DNA of 5,165 bases from JACPLA01 sp035291905 (lineage in GTDB: Bacteria; Bacteroidota; Ignavibacteria; UBA10030). Made by a program: the position numbers and the translations under genes. Location of the stretch: positions 1-5,165 of the forward strand of contig DATDRF010000262.1 of NCBI GenBank assembly GCA_035291905.1, given 5' to 3'. Under the pieces are notes generated by a model. It made no database searches. It was given only the letters and a program-made list of their open reading frames with translations, and had not been told where the DNA came from. How positions within the stretch are numbered: the stretch's first letter is position 1; each line of letters starts with the position of its first letter. This document shows positions 1 through 5,085 of this stretch, in pieces.

Positions 1-47
1 CGACCTCGCAACGGTCGTTCGGGCGGGAAGGACGCAGACCTGCCTGC
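1..47. other. Intergenic left edge, no gene seen
   Basis: I see no coding region here. A short stem can form between CGACC (1-5) and GGTCG (13-17). The rest is GC-rich and leads into the hairpin repeat at 48. The whole stretch 1-377 upstream of the first gene is repeat-derived; its parts are listed separately. Confidence 0.4.
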
Positions 48-79
48 TCTACGAGTCTTCGACTCGTAAGAGTCGTAGA
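48..79. repeat. Hairpin repeat with TCTACGA/TCGTAGA stem, copy 1
   Basis: TCTACGA (48-54) pairs perfectly with TCGTAGA (73-79). An alternative eight-pair stem is TACGAGTC (50-57) with GACTCGTA (61-68) around a TTC loop. The same seven-base stem arms recur at 2879-2885 and 2898-2904, and the decamer TCGTAGACCG occurs at both 73-82 and 2898-2907. This marks a dispersed palindromic repeat family in the genome. Function is unknown. No T-run follows, so it is not an obvious terminator. Confidence 0.7.
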
Positions 80-125
80 CCGAAGTGATTCATTCACCAT
101 TTCAACATAGCGGAATGCTCGGCAC
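80..125 (+). repeat. Dispersed intergenic repeat, copy A
   Basis: This 46-nt segment matches 2673-2718 in the same orientation. Both begin with the exact CCGAAGTGATT, share TTCA and CAT blocks and a TCAACA block in the middle, and end in AATG, one variable base, then TCGGCAC. Scattered substitutions and two compensating one-base indels leave both copies the same length. It directly follows the hairpin at 48-79. I see no credible reading frame in it. Confidence 0.7.
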
Positions 126-140
126 GCAGGCAGGGGTTCG

Positions 141-292
141 CAGAGAAAAGCAGAAATTCGGAGTCTCCTCTGCCTGCCCGCCGCATGTGTCCTCTCTTGA
201 GGCAGGCGGGCGTTTCTCTGCCTGCCCCGTTCTTTCTACGGGGCGACCTCTGCATCTCTGCGTTAGAAACTACAACCAAATTGAGACACTAC
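141..292 (+). repeat. Left arm of an inverted repeat bracketing the three genes
   Basis: Bases 256-292 are the exact reverse complement of 5086-5122 (37 bp). Bases 141-164 match the reverse complement of 5143-5165 with a single one-base indel. The parts between differ: the left arm has 91 nt (165-255) and the right arm 20 nt (5123-5142), explained by a GC-rich insertion of about 70 nt in the left arm. The conserved 37-bp ends face inward, toward the genes. No transposase or integrase is visible, so this is best called a dispersed intergenic repeat found here in inverted orientation. Confidence 0.85.
173..243. repeat. GC-rich segment nested inside the left repeat arm
   Basis: This segment is absent from the right arm at 5123-5142 and so looks like an insertion into the repeat. 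It holds GCCTGCC (172-178) opposite GGCAGGC (201-207), and a perfect seven-pair hairpin GCCCCGT (224-230) / ACGGGGC (238-244). The 12-mer CTCTGCCTGCCC occurs at 168-179 and again at 216-227, a direct repeat across one junction. AGGCAGGCGGGC at 200-211 recurs exactly at 2791-2802, so pieces of it are dispersed. The boundaries are approximate. Confidence 0.55.
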
Positions 293-312
293 CCAGGCGG
301 GGGTAAACTTGC

Positions 313-345
313 TTCTTTCTTCTTAATTCTTGATTCTTCAATTAG
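313..345 (+). repeat. Heptad-phased TTCTTNA tract upstream of the zinc-ribbon gene
   Basis: Seven-base units follow one another: TTCTTAA (320-326), TTCTTGA (327-333) and TTCTTCA (334-340), with a degenerate pyrimidine-rich unit before them. In another phase they read AATTCTT and GATTCTT. The tract ends 37 nt before the start codon at 378. Comparable tracts precede the other two genes at 807-842 and 2987-3021. It resembles the short tandem heptanucleotide repeats (STRR) described in cyanobacteria, as an analogy only. Confidence 0.55.
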
Positions 346-377
346 TCACGTAACTCCTTCACCGTTGTGAGACCTCA

Positions 378-563
378 ATGCCCAAACCTAAAGCCGAAAA
401 ACCCCTCGTCGTCCGCTGTCCGAACTGTAAGAAGACGAACGAACCGAATTTTAACGAAACCACGCATCGGTACGCGTGTCCGATTTGTTCCGCACCCGTG
501 GACGTGCAGGTGATTATTGAGAAGAAGAAAAGGGTTGGGAATAAGGGGAGGAATTGGGAATAA
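378..563 (+). CDS. Small zinc-ribbon protein, 61 residues
   Basis: The protein carries two knuckles, CPNC (C14, C17) and CPIC (C34, C37), 16 residues apart. This is the classic four-cysteine zinc-ribbon arrangement and should bind one structural Zn2+. A lysine-rich N-terminus and a basic tail (KKKR, then KGRNWE) flank the ribbon, which suits contact with nucleic acid or another protein. There is no signal peptide or membrane segment, so it is probably cytoplasmic. The start at 378 is the only ATG that includes both knuckles; no strong ribosome binding site precedes it. The gene stands alone, between repeat-rich stretches, 309 nt before the peptidase gene. Specific function is unknown: small ribbons of this type occur in transcription-related proteins, ribosomal proteins and orphan regulators, and the sequence does not discriminate. 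The regular cysteine pattern and sensible composition argue that it is a real gene. Confidence 0.72.
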   Translation: MPKPKAEKPLVVRCPNCKKTNEPNFNETTHRYACPICSAPVDVQVIIEKKKRVGNKGRNWE

Positions 564-589
564 AAGTTGGCTTGTGAGGACCTTGGTTA

Positions 590-637
590 GTGAATTGTGA
601 ATAGTCCGCCTACGCTCACAAGACGAGCTACGGCGGA
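590..637. repeat. Heptad pair followed by a TCCGCC/GGCGGA hairpin
   Basis: GTGAATT (590-596) and GTGAATA (597-603) form a seven-base tandem pair, which on the minus strand is of NATTCAC type. Directly after it, TCCGCC (605-610) pairs with GGCGGA (632-637), and GCTC (614-617) with GAGC (625-628), around a three-base internal loop and a seven-base hairpin loop. Another TCCGCC/GGCGGA hairpin lies at 2757-2777. No T-run follows, so a terminator role for the zinc-ribbon gene is possible but weak. Confidence 0.6.
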
Positions 638-701
638 TAAATAAATGGTGAAGAGTTCCCTCGGTTGAGCGAGATCTGGGGGGTGTTTTTCGGCGTTCCA
701 C

Positions 702-722
702 GATTCACTATTGACAATTCGC
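702..722. repeat. Heptad tract, opposite orientation to 590-603
   Basis: Three phased heptads are readable: GATTCAC (702-708), TATTGAC (709-715) and AATTCGC (716-722). Bases 707-720 are the inverted complement of 592-605 with one mismatch, so the two tracts form a long-range inverted repeat around the hairpin at 605-637. A GCGGATAAAT direct repeat at 633-642 and 721-730 adds to the mosaic. The TTGACA inside this tract (711-716) lacks a properly spaced -10 box and is not called as a promoter. Confidence 0.5.
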
Positions 723-743
723 GGATAAATCACCCCGTTGCAC

Positions 744-784
744 TGACGCTCCCTTGCACCGTTTCGGTCCCGAGCTTCGCGTCA
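744..784. repeat. Imperfect palindrome upstream of the peptidase gene
   Basis: TGACGC (744-749) pairs with GCGTCA (779-784), and a smaller hairpin ACCG (758-761) / CGGT (765-768) sits inside the loop. It belongs to the repeat-rich 564-872 gap, which has no coding region on either strand that I can support. Function is unknown. Confidence 0.4.
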
Positions 785-806
785 GGAGGCCGGATGAAGA
801 GCACTA

Positions 807-842
807 AATTCCATATTCTATATTCCAGCTTTCGATTTCCGG
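807..842 (+). repeat. Heptad-phased tract upstream of the M64 peptidase
   Basis: Phased heptads AATTCCA (807-813), TATTCTA (814-820) and TATTCCA (821-827) are followed by degenerate units GCTTTCG and ATTTCCG to about 842. The tract ends 30 nt before the ATG at 873. It shares the NATTCNN pattern with the tracts at 313-345 and 2987-3021. Confidence 0.55.
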
Positions 843-872
843 GCTGGAACTTCTCAGGGCAATTGAATCCAC

Positions 873-2633
873 ATGAAGCGCATTTCCATTCTCGTGGCGG
901 GGGCATTCGCTTGCTTCTTCACCTCCCTCGCTCAAACTGACGCTCCGCGACAACCGCTCGAATCGATTCGCCTGGTAATTGAGTTTTCCGGCGAGAACGT
1001 GGAGGTGCTGGAGGCCTCGATCATTGAGGGCGGCAACCGTTCGCAGAAATCCCTGAGAACAGTCAACGGATGGTTTCGGGTTGAGGAGCTCGGCGGCAGC
1101 GGAGAGGTGCTTCTCGGGCGGCCCTTCAGCGACCCAAGAATTCATGTGGCACATTCCGTTGATTTGGCGACGGGACTTCTCTCAGGAACTCTTGCACAAC
1201 TTCCCAGGGAAATCGCAGTCGTGACAGTCCCCAAAGTCCCCGGCGCCGCGGGCTTGCGTGTGGTGGCGCCGAACGGATTCCCCCTGCTGCAATTGGATAT
1301 CTCATCGCTGGAGAGAAAGAGATTCCGCAAGAGCGGGAATGCGCTGTGGCTTGCCGAACCGGTGATGGTGACAGGGGAGCATGAGAACAGGATCGATCTT
1401 CTCGTGATGGGAGACGGCTACACGGTGAGCGACACGGGAAGATTCCGCAACGATGTTTCCAGCGTGCTGATACAACCGATGTTCAGGGCGAAATCGCCGT
1501 TCAGGGAGTATGCGGGATTCTTCAACGTATACATGGTGACTGTCATTTCCAACGAACGCGGGGCCGACCATCCCGATGCAGGCATCGTGAGGGATACGGA
1601 ACTGGACGCGAGCTACGGGCTGCCGCCGCTTGAGCGATTGCTGACCTGCAATACTCAAAAAGTGCTGGCGGTCGCCGATGAGGCCTTTCCCCAATATGAC
1701 CACATCATGGTCCTGGTCAATGATTCAACCTACGGGGGAAGCGGAGGACAAATTGCCGTCTCGGCGAATACCGTATTGCCCGACGAGGTTCTGATTCATG
1801 AGTTTGGGCATTCGTTTGCGAATCTTCTCGACGAATACCTTGTTACGAACAGCCCTGTCGCTGCGGTGGGCCCGAACTGCGACCAGAACGAATCAAGCCC
1901 GCTATGGAAACATTGGATTCAGGCCGGGTCTCCCGGGGTGGGAGCGTTCCCGGGGTGCTGGGCGCCCAATCTCTTTCGGCCCACGTTCGAGAACTGCATC
2001 ATGAAATCGCTCCTTCTCCCGTTCTGTGTGGTCTGCAGGGAACACATCACCAGGGCGATCAATGAGGCTGTCGAGCTGTATGATTCGTATACCATTCCGC
2101 CAAGCATGAATGTGCAGGCCGGGGATTCTGCCGGGCTCTCTGTTGAATTGATGCGGCCCGCCGACCACGCCCTGACGGCGACCTGGTCGGTTGACGGAAT
2201 CGTTCAGAAATCGGACACGACAGGCCGGTTCACGTATTTGCCGCTCGATTCGGGCGGGCATCGGGTGACGGCGGTGATTCGCGACCCCGGCGGTTTCGTT
2301 TTGGCCGACCCGGCCGGCTCCATGACCGAATCGATTGAATGGGTCTTCCAGGTTACGGGAAGTGTTGTGCGGTCGTTTGCGTTGAAGCAGAACTATCCGA
2401 ACCCTTTCAATCCCGGGACAACCATTGTTCTTGACGTTCCGAAGGCCGCTCATGTGAGGCTTGCGGTGTATGATCTTCTTGGCCGTCAGATTGAGGTTCT
2501 CATCGACGACGATCTTCCTGCCGGGCCGTATTCGCGGGAATGGGACGCGACGGGGTCTCCCAGCGGCGTCTATTTCTACCGAATGGAAGCGGGGGAGTTT
2601 GTGGAGACGAGAAAGATGTTGGTCGCGAGGTGA
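873..2633 (+). CDS. Secreted family M64 zinc metallopeptidase with T9SS sorting domain
   Basis: A 586-residue exported protease. Residues 1-20 are a signal peptide (MKR, hydrophobic core, likely cleavage SLA|QT). Residues ~25-165 resemble the M64 N-terminal beta domain. The catalytic domain starts near DLLVMGDGYT (175-184), a family hallmark. HEFGHSFANLLDEY (309-322) supplies H309 and H313 as zinc ligands and E310 as catalytic base; I cannot assign the third ligand. The downstream CIMK...FCVVCRE block (375-390) is also typical. Residues ~411-494 look like an Ig-like domain. Residues ~501-586 are a type A sorting domain (QNYPNPFNP, then YDLLGRQ and SGVYFYRM), which sends the protein through T9SS to the surface or medium. 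The mature part has six cysteines (259, 336, 362, 375, 385, 388), which could form disulfides. Family members include clostridial IgA peptidases; the substrate here is unknown. The ATG at 873 is chosen because the signal peptide begins there; the Shine-Dalgarno is weak. Confidence 0.95.
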   Translation: MKRISILVAGAFACFFTSLAQTDAPRQPLESIRLVIEFSGENVEVLEASIIEGGNRSQKSLRTVNGWFRVEELGGSGEVLLGRPFSDPRIHVAHSVDLATGLLSGTLAQLPREIAVVTVPKVPGAAGLRVVAPNGFPLLQLDISSLERKRFRKSGNALWLAEPVMVTGEHENRIDLLVMGDGYTVSDTGRFRNDVSSVLIQPMFRAKSPFREYAGFFNVYMVTVISNERGADHPDAGIVRDTELDASYGLPPLERLLTCNTQKVLAVADEAFPQYDHIMVLVNDSTYGGSGGQIAVSANTVLPDEVLIHEFGHSFANLLDEYLVTNSPVAAVGPNCDQNESSPLWKHWIQAGSPGVGAFPGCWAPNLFRPTFENCIMKSLLLPFCVVCREHITRAINEAVELYDSYTIPPSMNVQAGDSAGLSVELMRPADHALTATWSVDGIVQKSDTTGRFTYLPLDSGGHRVTAVIRDPGGFVLADPAGSMTESIEWVFQVTGSVVRSFALKQNYPNPFNPGTTIVLDVPKAAHVRLAVYDLLGRQIEVLIDDDLPAGPYSREWDATGSPSGVYFYRMEAGEFVETRKMLVAR

Positions 2634-2672
2634 GGAAAAGCCCGACATCGAATGGAGACATTTAAGGGGTCG

Positions 2673-2718
2673 CCGAAGTGATTGTTCAACATCTCAACAA
2701 CAATGAAATGGTCGGCAC
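2673..2718 (+). repeat. Dispersed intergenic repeat, copy B
   Basis: Same-orientation partner of 80-125, with identical first 11 bases (CCGAAGTGATT), identical last seven (TCGGCAC) and a mostly conserved interior. It begins 39 nt after the peptidase stop codon. Unlike copy A, the TCTACGA hairpin is not adjacent but about 160 nt downstream, so the blocks are arranged differently in the two intergenic regions. Confidence 0.7.
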
Positions 2719-2756
2719 CTGCCCGACGACTTGCTTGCCCCGGGATTCTTGCGTGG

Positions 2757-2777
2757 TCCGCCGTGCTTTTTGGCGGA
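2757..2777. repeat. TCCGCC/GGCGGA hairpin
   Basis: TCCGCC (2757-2762) pairs with GGCGGA (2772-2777) around a nine-base loop containing five T. It shares its stem with the hairpin at 605-637. No T-run follows the stem; the Ts lie in the loop, so this is not a standard terminator. Confidence 0.5.
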
Positions 2778-2790
2778 ACTTGTTCCTCAA

Positions 2791-2802
2791 AGGCAGGCGG
2801 GC
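2791..2802 (+). repeat. Second copy of GC-rich 12-mer AGGCAGGCGGGC
   Basis: Exact match to 200-211, the nested GC-rich segment of the left repeat arm. It lies between the two hairpins of the peptidase-GH97 gap. Its repetition in the other repeat-rich gap suggests a dispersed GC-rich element rather than chance, though 12 bases alone are modest evidence. Confidence 0.4.
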
Positions 2803-2815
2803 CCGCGCCGGTTGA

Positions 2816-2841
2816 TAGAGACCATATCTCCCTGGTCTATA
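2816..2841. repeat. Hairpin in the peptidase-GH97 gap
   Basis: AGACCA (2819-2824) pairs with TGGTCT (2833-2838) around an eight-base loop, extended past one mismatch by TA/TA pairs at 2816-2817 and 2840-2841. No T-run follows. It may be another palindromic repeat or part of a structured 3' or 5' untranslated region. Confidence 0.45.
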
Positions 2842-2865
2842 CAGATGTAAGAGAAGGCTTGCCCG

Positions 2866-2932
2866 CTCGACGAGTCGATCTACGATCCTCTACGAGGTCG
2901 TAGACCGTAGGGAGTCGTCGACCGAGTTTTTT
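2866..2932 (+). terminator. Terminator-like nested hairpin with T6 tail; hairpin repeat copy 2
   Basis: The inner hairpin is TCTACGA (2879-2885) with TCGTAGA (2898-2904), continued past one bulged T by CCTC (2887-2890) / GAGG (2894-2897) and a TAC loop. The outer arms pair either as TCGACGA (2867-2873) with TCGTCGA (2915-2921), or as CTCG (2866-2869) with CGAG (2923-2926) plus ACGA with TCGT. In the second form the stem ends right at six Ts (2927-2932). This could end transcription of the peptidase gene, about 290 nt after its stop. The inner stem is shared with 48-79, so the structure may simply be a repeat that landed next to Ts. Confidence 0.45.
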
Positions 2933-2986
2933 GGCGGGGGGGCGCCATTCAAGGGGGGGATGAGTTCGCGAGCTTCCGCCCTCTGT

Positions 2987-3021
2987 TCCTTGATTCTTTC
3001 TCCTTTTCTCTTCATTCTTCC
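2987..3021 (+). repeat. Heptad-phased pyrimidine tract directly before the GH97 start
   Basis: Reading in sevens gives TCCTTGA, TTCTTTC, TCCTTTT, CTCTTCA and TTCTTCC, ending four bases before the ATG at 3026. GATTCTT (2992-2998) and CATTCTT (3013-3019) are exactly three heptads apart. The CTTGATTCTT decamer is shared with the tract before the zinc-ribbon gene. Because the other two tracts lie outside the coding regions, this one supports the 3026 start over the in-frame ATG at 2960. Confidence 0.5.
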
Positions 3022-3025
3022 TCCC

Positions 3026-4999
3026 ATGAAACCAATCTTCCTGTTATTTTTTCTCTCGACCTCGTTCTTGTTCTCCGACCCTCTGCAAATATCTTCCCCC
3101 AACGGCAAGATCAAGATCGAGTTCAAGCTTGAGAGCGGGGGAGTGGCTGAATGGAGAGTCTCCGGCCCCGGCGGGGTTCTGCTGGATTGGTCCTCTCTGG
3201 GTCTGACGTTTGTCAAGGAAGGCCCTCTGACCTCTCATTTTGCGATCGTCAACTCTGCGGTAGTCGAGCGGGATGAGACGTACGAGCTGGTGGTGGGGAA
3301 AACAAAGAAGGCGCGGGACCATTACCGCGAACTTCAGATACAGTTGCGGGAAGCATCGACTGAGCTTGTCGAAGTCTCGGGCAAGCCGGCCCGCCGCCTC
3401 AACATTTCGTTTAGGGCCTACGATGACGGTGCGGCCTTTCAGTACATCCTTCCGCTTCAGGAAGGTTTTTCGGAATTCGATATCACGAAAGAAAACACCG
3501 AGTTTCACTTTCCCATGGATATGAACGCGTGGGCCTTTCAGATCAATACGTTCGTTTCGTCGTACGAAGGTAACTACCTCCCGACGACGATCGATGCCTT
3601 GCCGGATACCGGATTGACCTACCTTCCCCTGACGATGCAACGGCCGGACGGGGTGACGCTTGTAATCACCGAAGCAGATCTGACCGACTATGCCAACATG
3701 TACGTTCGCGGTCTGCCCGGGAACGCACTTCAGGTCGCGCTCTCGCCGCTTCCGGGGAAGAATGGGGTTTGCGTACGCGGCAGGACCCCCTTTGAGACCC
3801 CCTGGCGAGTGCTCATGATTGGCGAGAAGCCGGGAGATCTGATCGAATCGACCATCATTCTGAATCTCAGCGCCCCGTGTGCACTTGAAGACGTTTCATG
3901 GATCAAGCCGGGGAAGGCGATTTTCCCCTGGTGGCCGAATTTCTACTGCGACAAGCCGGGTGTGGCAAGCATGCTCGATTTTGAAAACCAGAAATATTAC
4001 ATCGATTTTGCGTCGGAGAACAATCTGGAGTATCTCGAGCTGGAGCCGCCCTGGTACGGTGATGAGGACGGCGCCATCAACCGTCCGCAACAATACGACA
4101 TCACGAAATCAATCCCCGAGCTTCAATTGCCGGCCCTCTTCGAATACGCGAAATCGAAAAACGTGGGGATGTTCCTGTGGACCCATTGGGACAACGTGAA
4201 CCGCCAGGCCGATGTGGCATTTCCGCTCTTCAAGAAATGGGGGGCGGCGGGGGTGAAGATCGATTTTATGAATCGGGACGACCAGGAGATGGTCAAATGG
4301 TACCACATGATCCTGAAGAAAGCCGCCGACCACCGCCTGATGGTCTTCTTTCACGGGGCATACAAGCCGACGGGGACGCAGCGCACCTATCCGCACCTCC
4401 TCACGCAGGAGGGGGTATTAGGGAACGAACAGAACAAGGTCACGTATCTTTGCTCGATGGAGCACACGATGACACTGCCGTTCACGCGGATGCTCGCGGG
4501 CCCGATGGATTTCACCCCGGGCGGGTTTCGCAATGTGACGCTTGAGCAATTCAAGCCCGACATGAATCAGCCGAAGGTCTTGGGGACGCGCTGTCATCAG
4601 CTGGCGATGTTCGTGGTCTACGAGAGTCCGCTCATGATGGTCTGCGATGATCCGGCCGCGTACCGCGGTCAGCCGGGACTGGAGTTTATCAGACACGTCC
4701 CTTCAAGCTGGGACGAAACCAAGGTGATCGAGGGGAAGATCGCCGAGGAGATCATCATCGCCCGGCGGAGGGGGGCAGACTGGTATGTGGGGGGGATGAC
4801 CGATTGGACGGCGAGGGAGGTGAGCATACCGCTCGGCTTTCTTGGCGAAGGGGAGTATGAGGCGGAGGTTTATCGGGATGTTGCGGCTGACCGCCCCACA
4901 GAGATGGAGATCGTGAAGATGGTTGTGAATGCGCGAAGTGAGCTTGCAGTTCGTATGGCAAGCGGAGGAGCTATGGTGGCGCGAATGAGGAAGAGGTAA
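3026..4999 (+). CDS. Exported GH97 glycoside hydrolase, retaining alpha-galactosidase type
   Basis: With the ATG at 3026 the protein has 657 residues and a clean signal peptide (MKPIFLLFFLSTSFLFS, cleavage near residue 17). An in-frame ATG at 2960 would add 22 residues, but lies in repeat-like DNA. Domains: GH97 N-terminal beta-sandwich (~20-290), TIM barrel (~300-555), C-terminal beta domain (~560-655). The family has an inverting branch (SusB-type alpha-glucosidase) and a retaining branch (BtGH97b-type alpha-galactosidase). Here GVKIDF places D413 as nucleophile and EGVLGNE places E468 as acid/base, both two below my remembered D415/E470 of BtGH97b. HGAYKPTG has glycine (G444) where the inverting enzymes have a base glutamate. 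E462 and E468, and perhaps E181 in YEGNY, should bind Ca2+. It likely removes alpha-linked galactose in the periplasm: no T9SS domain or lipobox is present. A small in-frame insertion lies at residues 111-118. Exact substrate is inferred. Confidence 0.94.
   Translation: MKPIFLLFFLSTSFLFSDPLQISSPNGKIKIEFKLESGGVAEWRVSGPGGVLLDWSSLGLTFVKEGPLTSHFAIVNSAVVERDETYELVVGKTKKARDHYRELQIQLREASTELVEVSGKPARRLNISFRAYDDGAAFQYILPLQEGFSEFDITKENTEFHFPMDMNAWAFQINTFVSSYEGNYLPTTIDALPDTGLTYLPLTMQRPDGVTLVITEADLTDYANMYVRGLPGNALQVALSPLPGKNGVCVRGRTPFETPWRVLMIGEKPGDLIESTIILNLSAPCALEDVSWIKPGKAIFPWWPNFYCDKPGVASMLDFENQKYYIDFASENNLEYLELEPPWYGDEDGAINRPQQYDITKSIPELQLPALFEYAKSKNVGMFLWTHWDNVNRQADVAFPLFKKWGAAGVKIDFMNRDDQEMVKWYHMILKKAADHRLMVFFHGAYKPTGTQRTYPHLLTQEGVLGNEQNKVTYLCSMEHTMTLPFTRMLAGPMDFTPGGFRNVTLEQFKPDMNQPKVLGTRCHQLAMFVVYESPLMMVCDDPAAYRGQPGLEFIRHVPSSWDETKVIEGKIAEEIIIARRRGADWYVGGMTDWTAREVSIPLGFLGEGEYEAEVYRDVAADRPTEMEIVKMVVNARSELAVRMASGGAMVARMRKR
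3353..3376 (+). repeat. Small palindromic repeat inserted in frame in the GH97 gene
   Basis: TCGAC (3356-3360) pairs with GTCGA (3368-3372) around TGAGCTT. In frame the segment codes STELVEVS (residues 111-118). I know this peptide as the signature of a dispersed palindromic repeat found in draft genomes of several phyla, where it appears in unrelated proteins. It sits between HYRELQIQLREA and GKPARRLNISF; related GH97 proteins, as I remember them, have a short loop there. The insertion keeps the frame and the catalytic residues downstream, so the enzyme is probably active. Confidence 0.65.
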
Positions 5000-5085
5000 A
5001 TGGGTCACAAGGTTCGCGGGCCTGCGTACAAGGTTGAAGGTTATGAGTTCGCCAGCTCAGGAGCAGAGCTCCTTCGCAAAGGGGA
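5000..5085. other. GH97 downstream region with short hairpins and repeats
   Basis: No gene is seen. ACAAGGTT occurs twice (5007-5014 and 5028-5035). AGCTC (5054-5058) pairs with GAGCT (5066-5070). CTCCTT (5069-5074) pairs with AAGGGG (5079-5084) around CGCA, with one G-T pair; these last two stems overlap and are mutually exclusive. No T-run follows directly, so a terminator for GH97 cannot be asserted. Bases 5043-5057 match 2960-2974 at 14 of 15 positions. Confidence 0.45.

Noticed and set aside
48..125. CRISPR-like or attachment-site array
   Set aside because: Repeat copies are thousands of bases apart, have no regular spacers, and no cas or integrase gene is present.
85..306. Open frame of 73 residues in the left intergenic region
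   Set aside because: It runs across three different repeat modules, including the inverted-repeat arm whose other copy at the right edge is non-coding; composition is not protein-like.
375..701. 108-residue minus-strand frame over the zinc-ribbon gene
   Set aside because: Antisense to the cysteine knuckles and running through the hairpin at 605-637; no recognisable features.
711..729. TTGACA as a sigma-70 -35 box
   Set aside because: The only A/T-rich -10-like bases (GATAAA, 724-729) are seven bases away instead of about 17, and TTGACA is spanned by the phased heptads.
1902..2648. 248-residue open frame on the minus strand opposite the peptidase gene
   Set aside because: It lies wholly antisense to conserved M64, Ig-like and sorting-domain sequence, has an Arg/Pro/His-rich composition typical of shadow frames, and shows no motif.
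3044..3640. 198-residue open frame on the minus strand opposite the GH97 gene
   Set aside because: Antisense shadow of the conserved GH97 N-terminal domain; no domain, signal or plausible start region.
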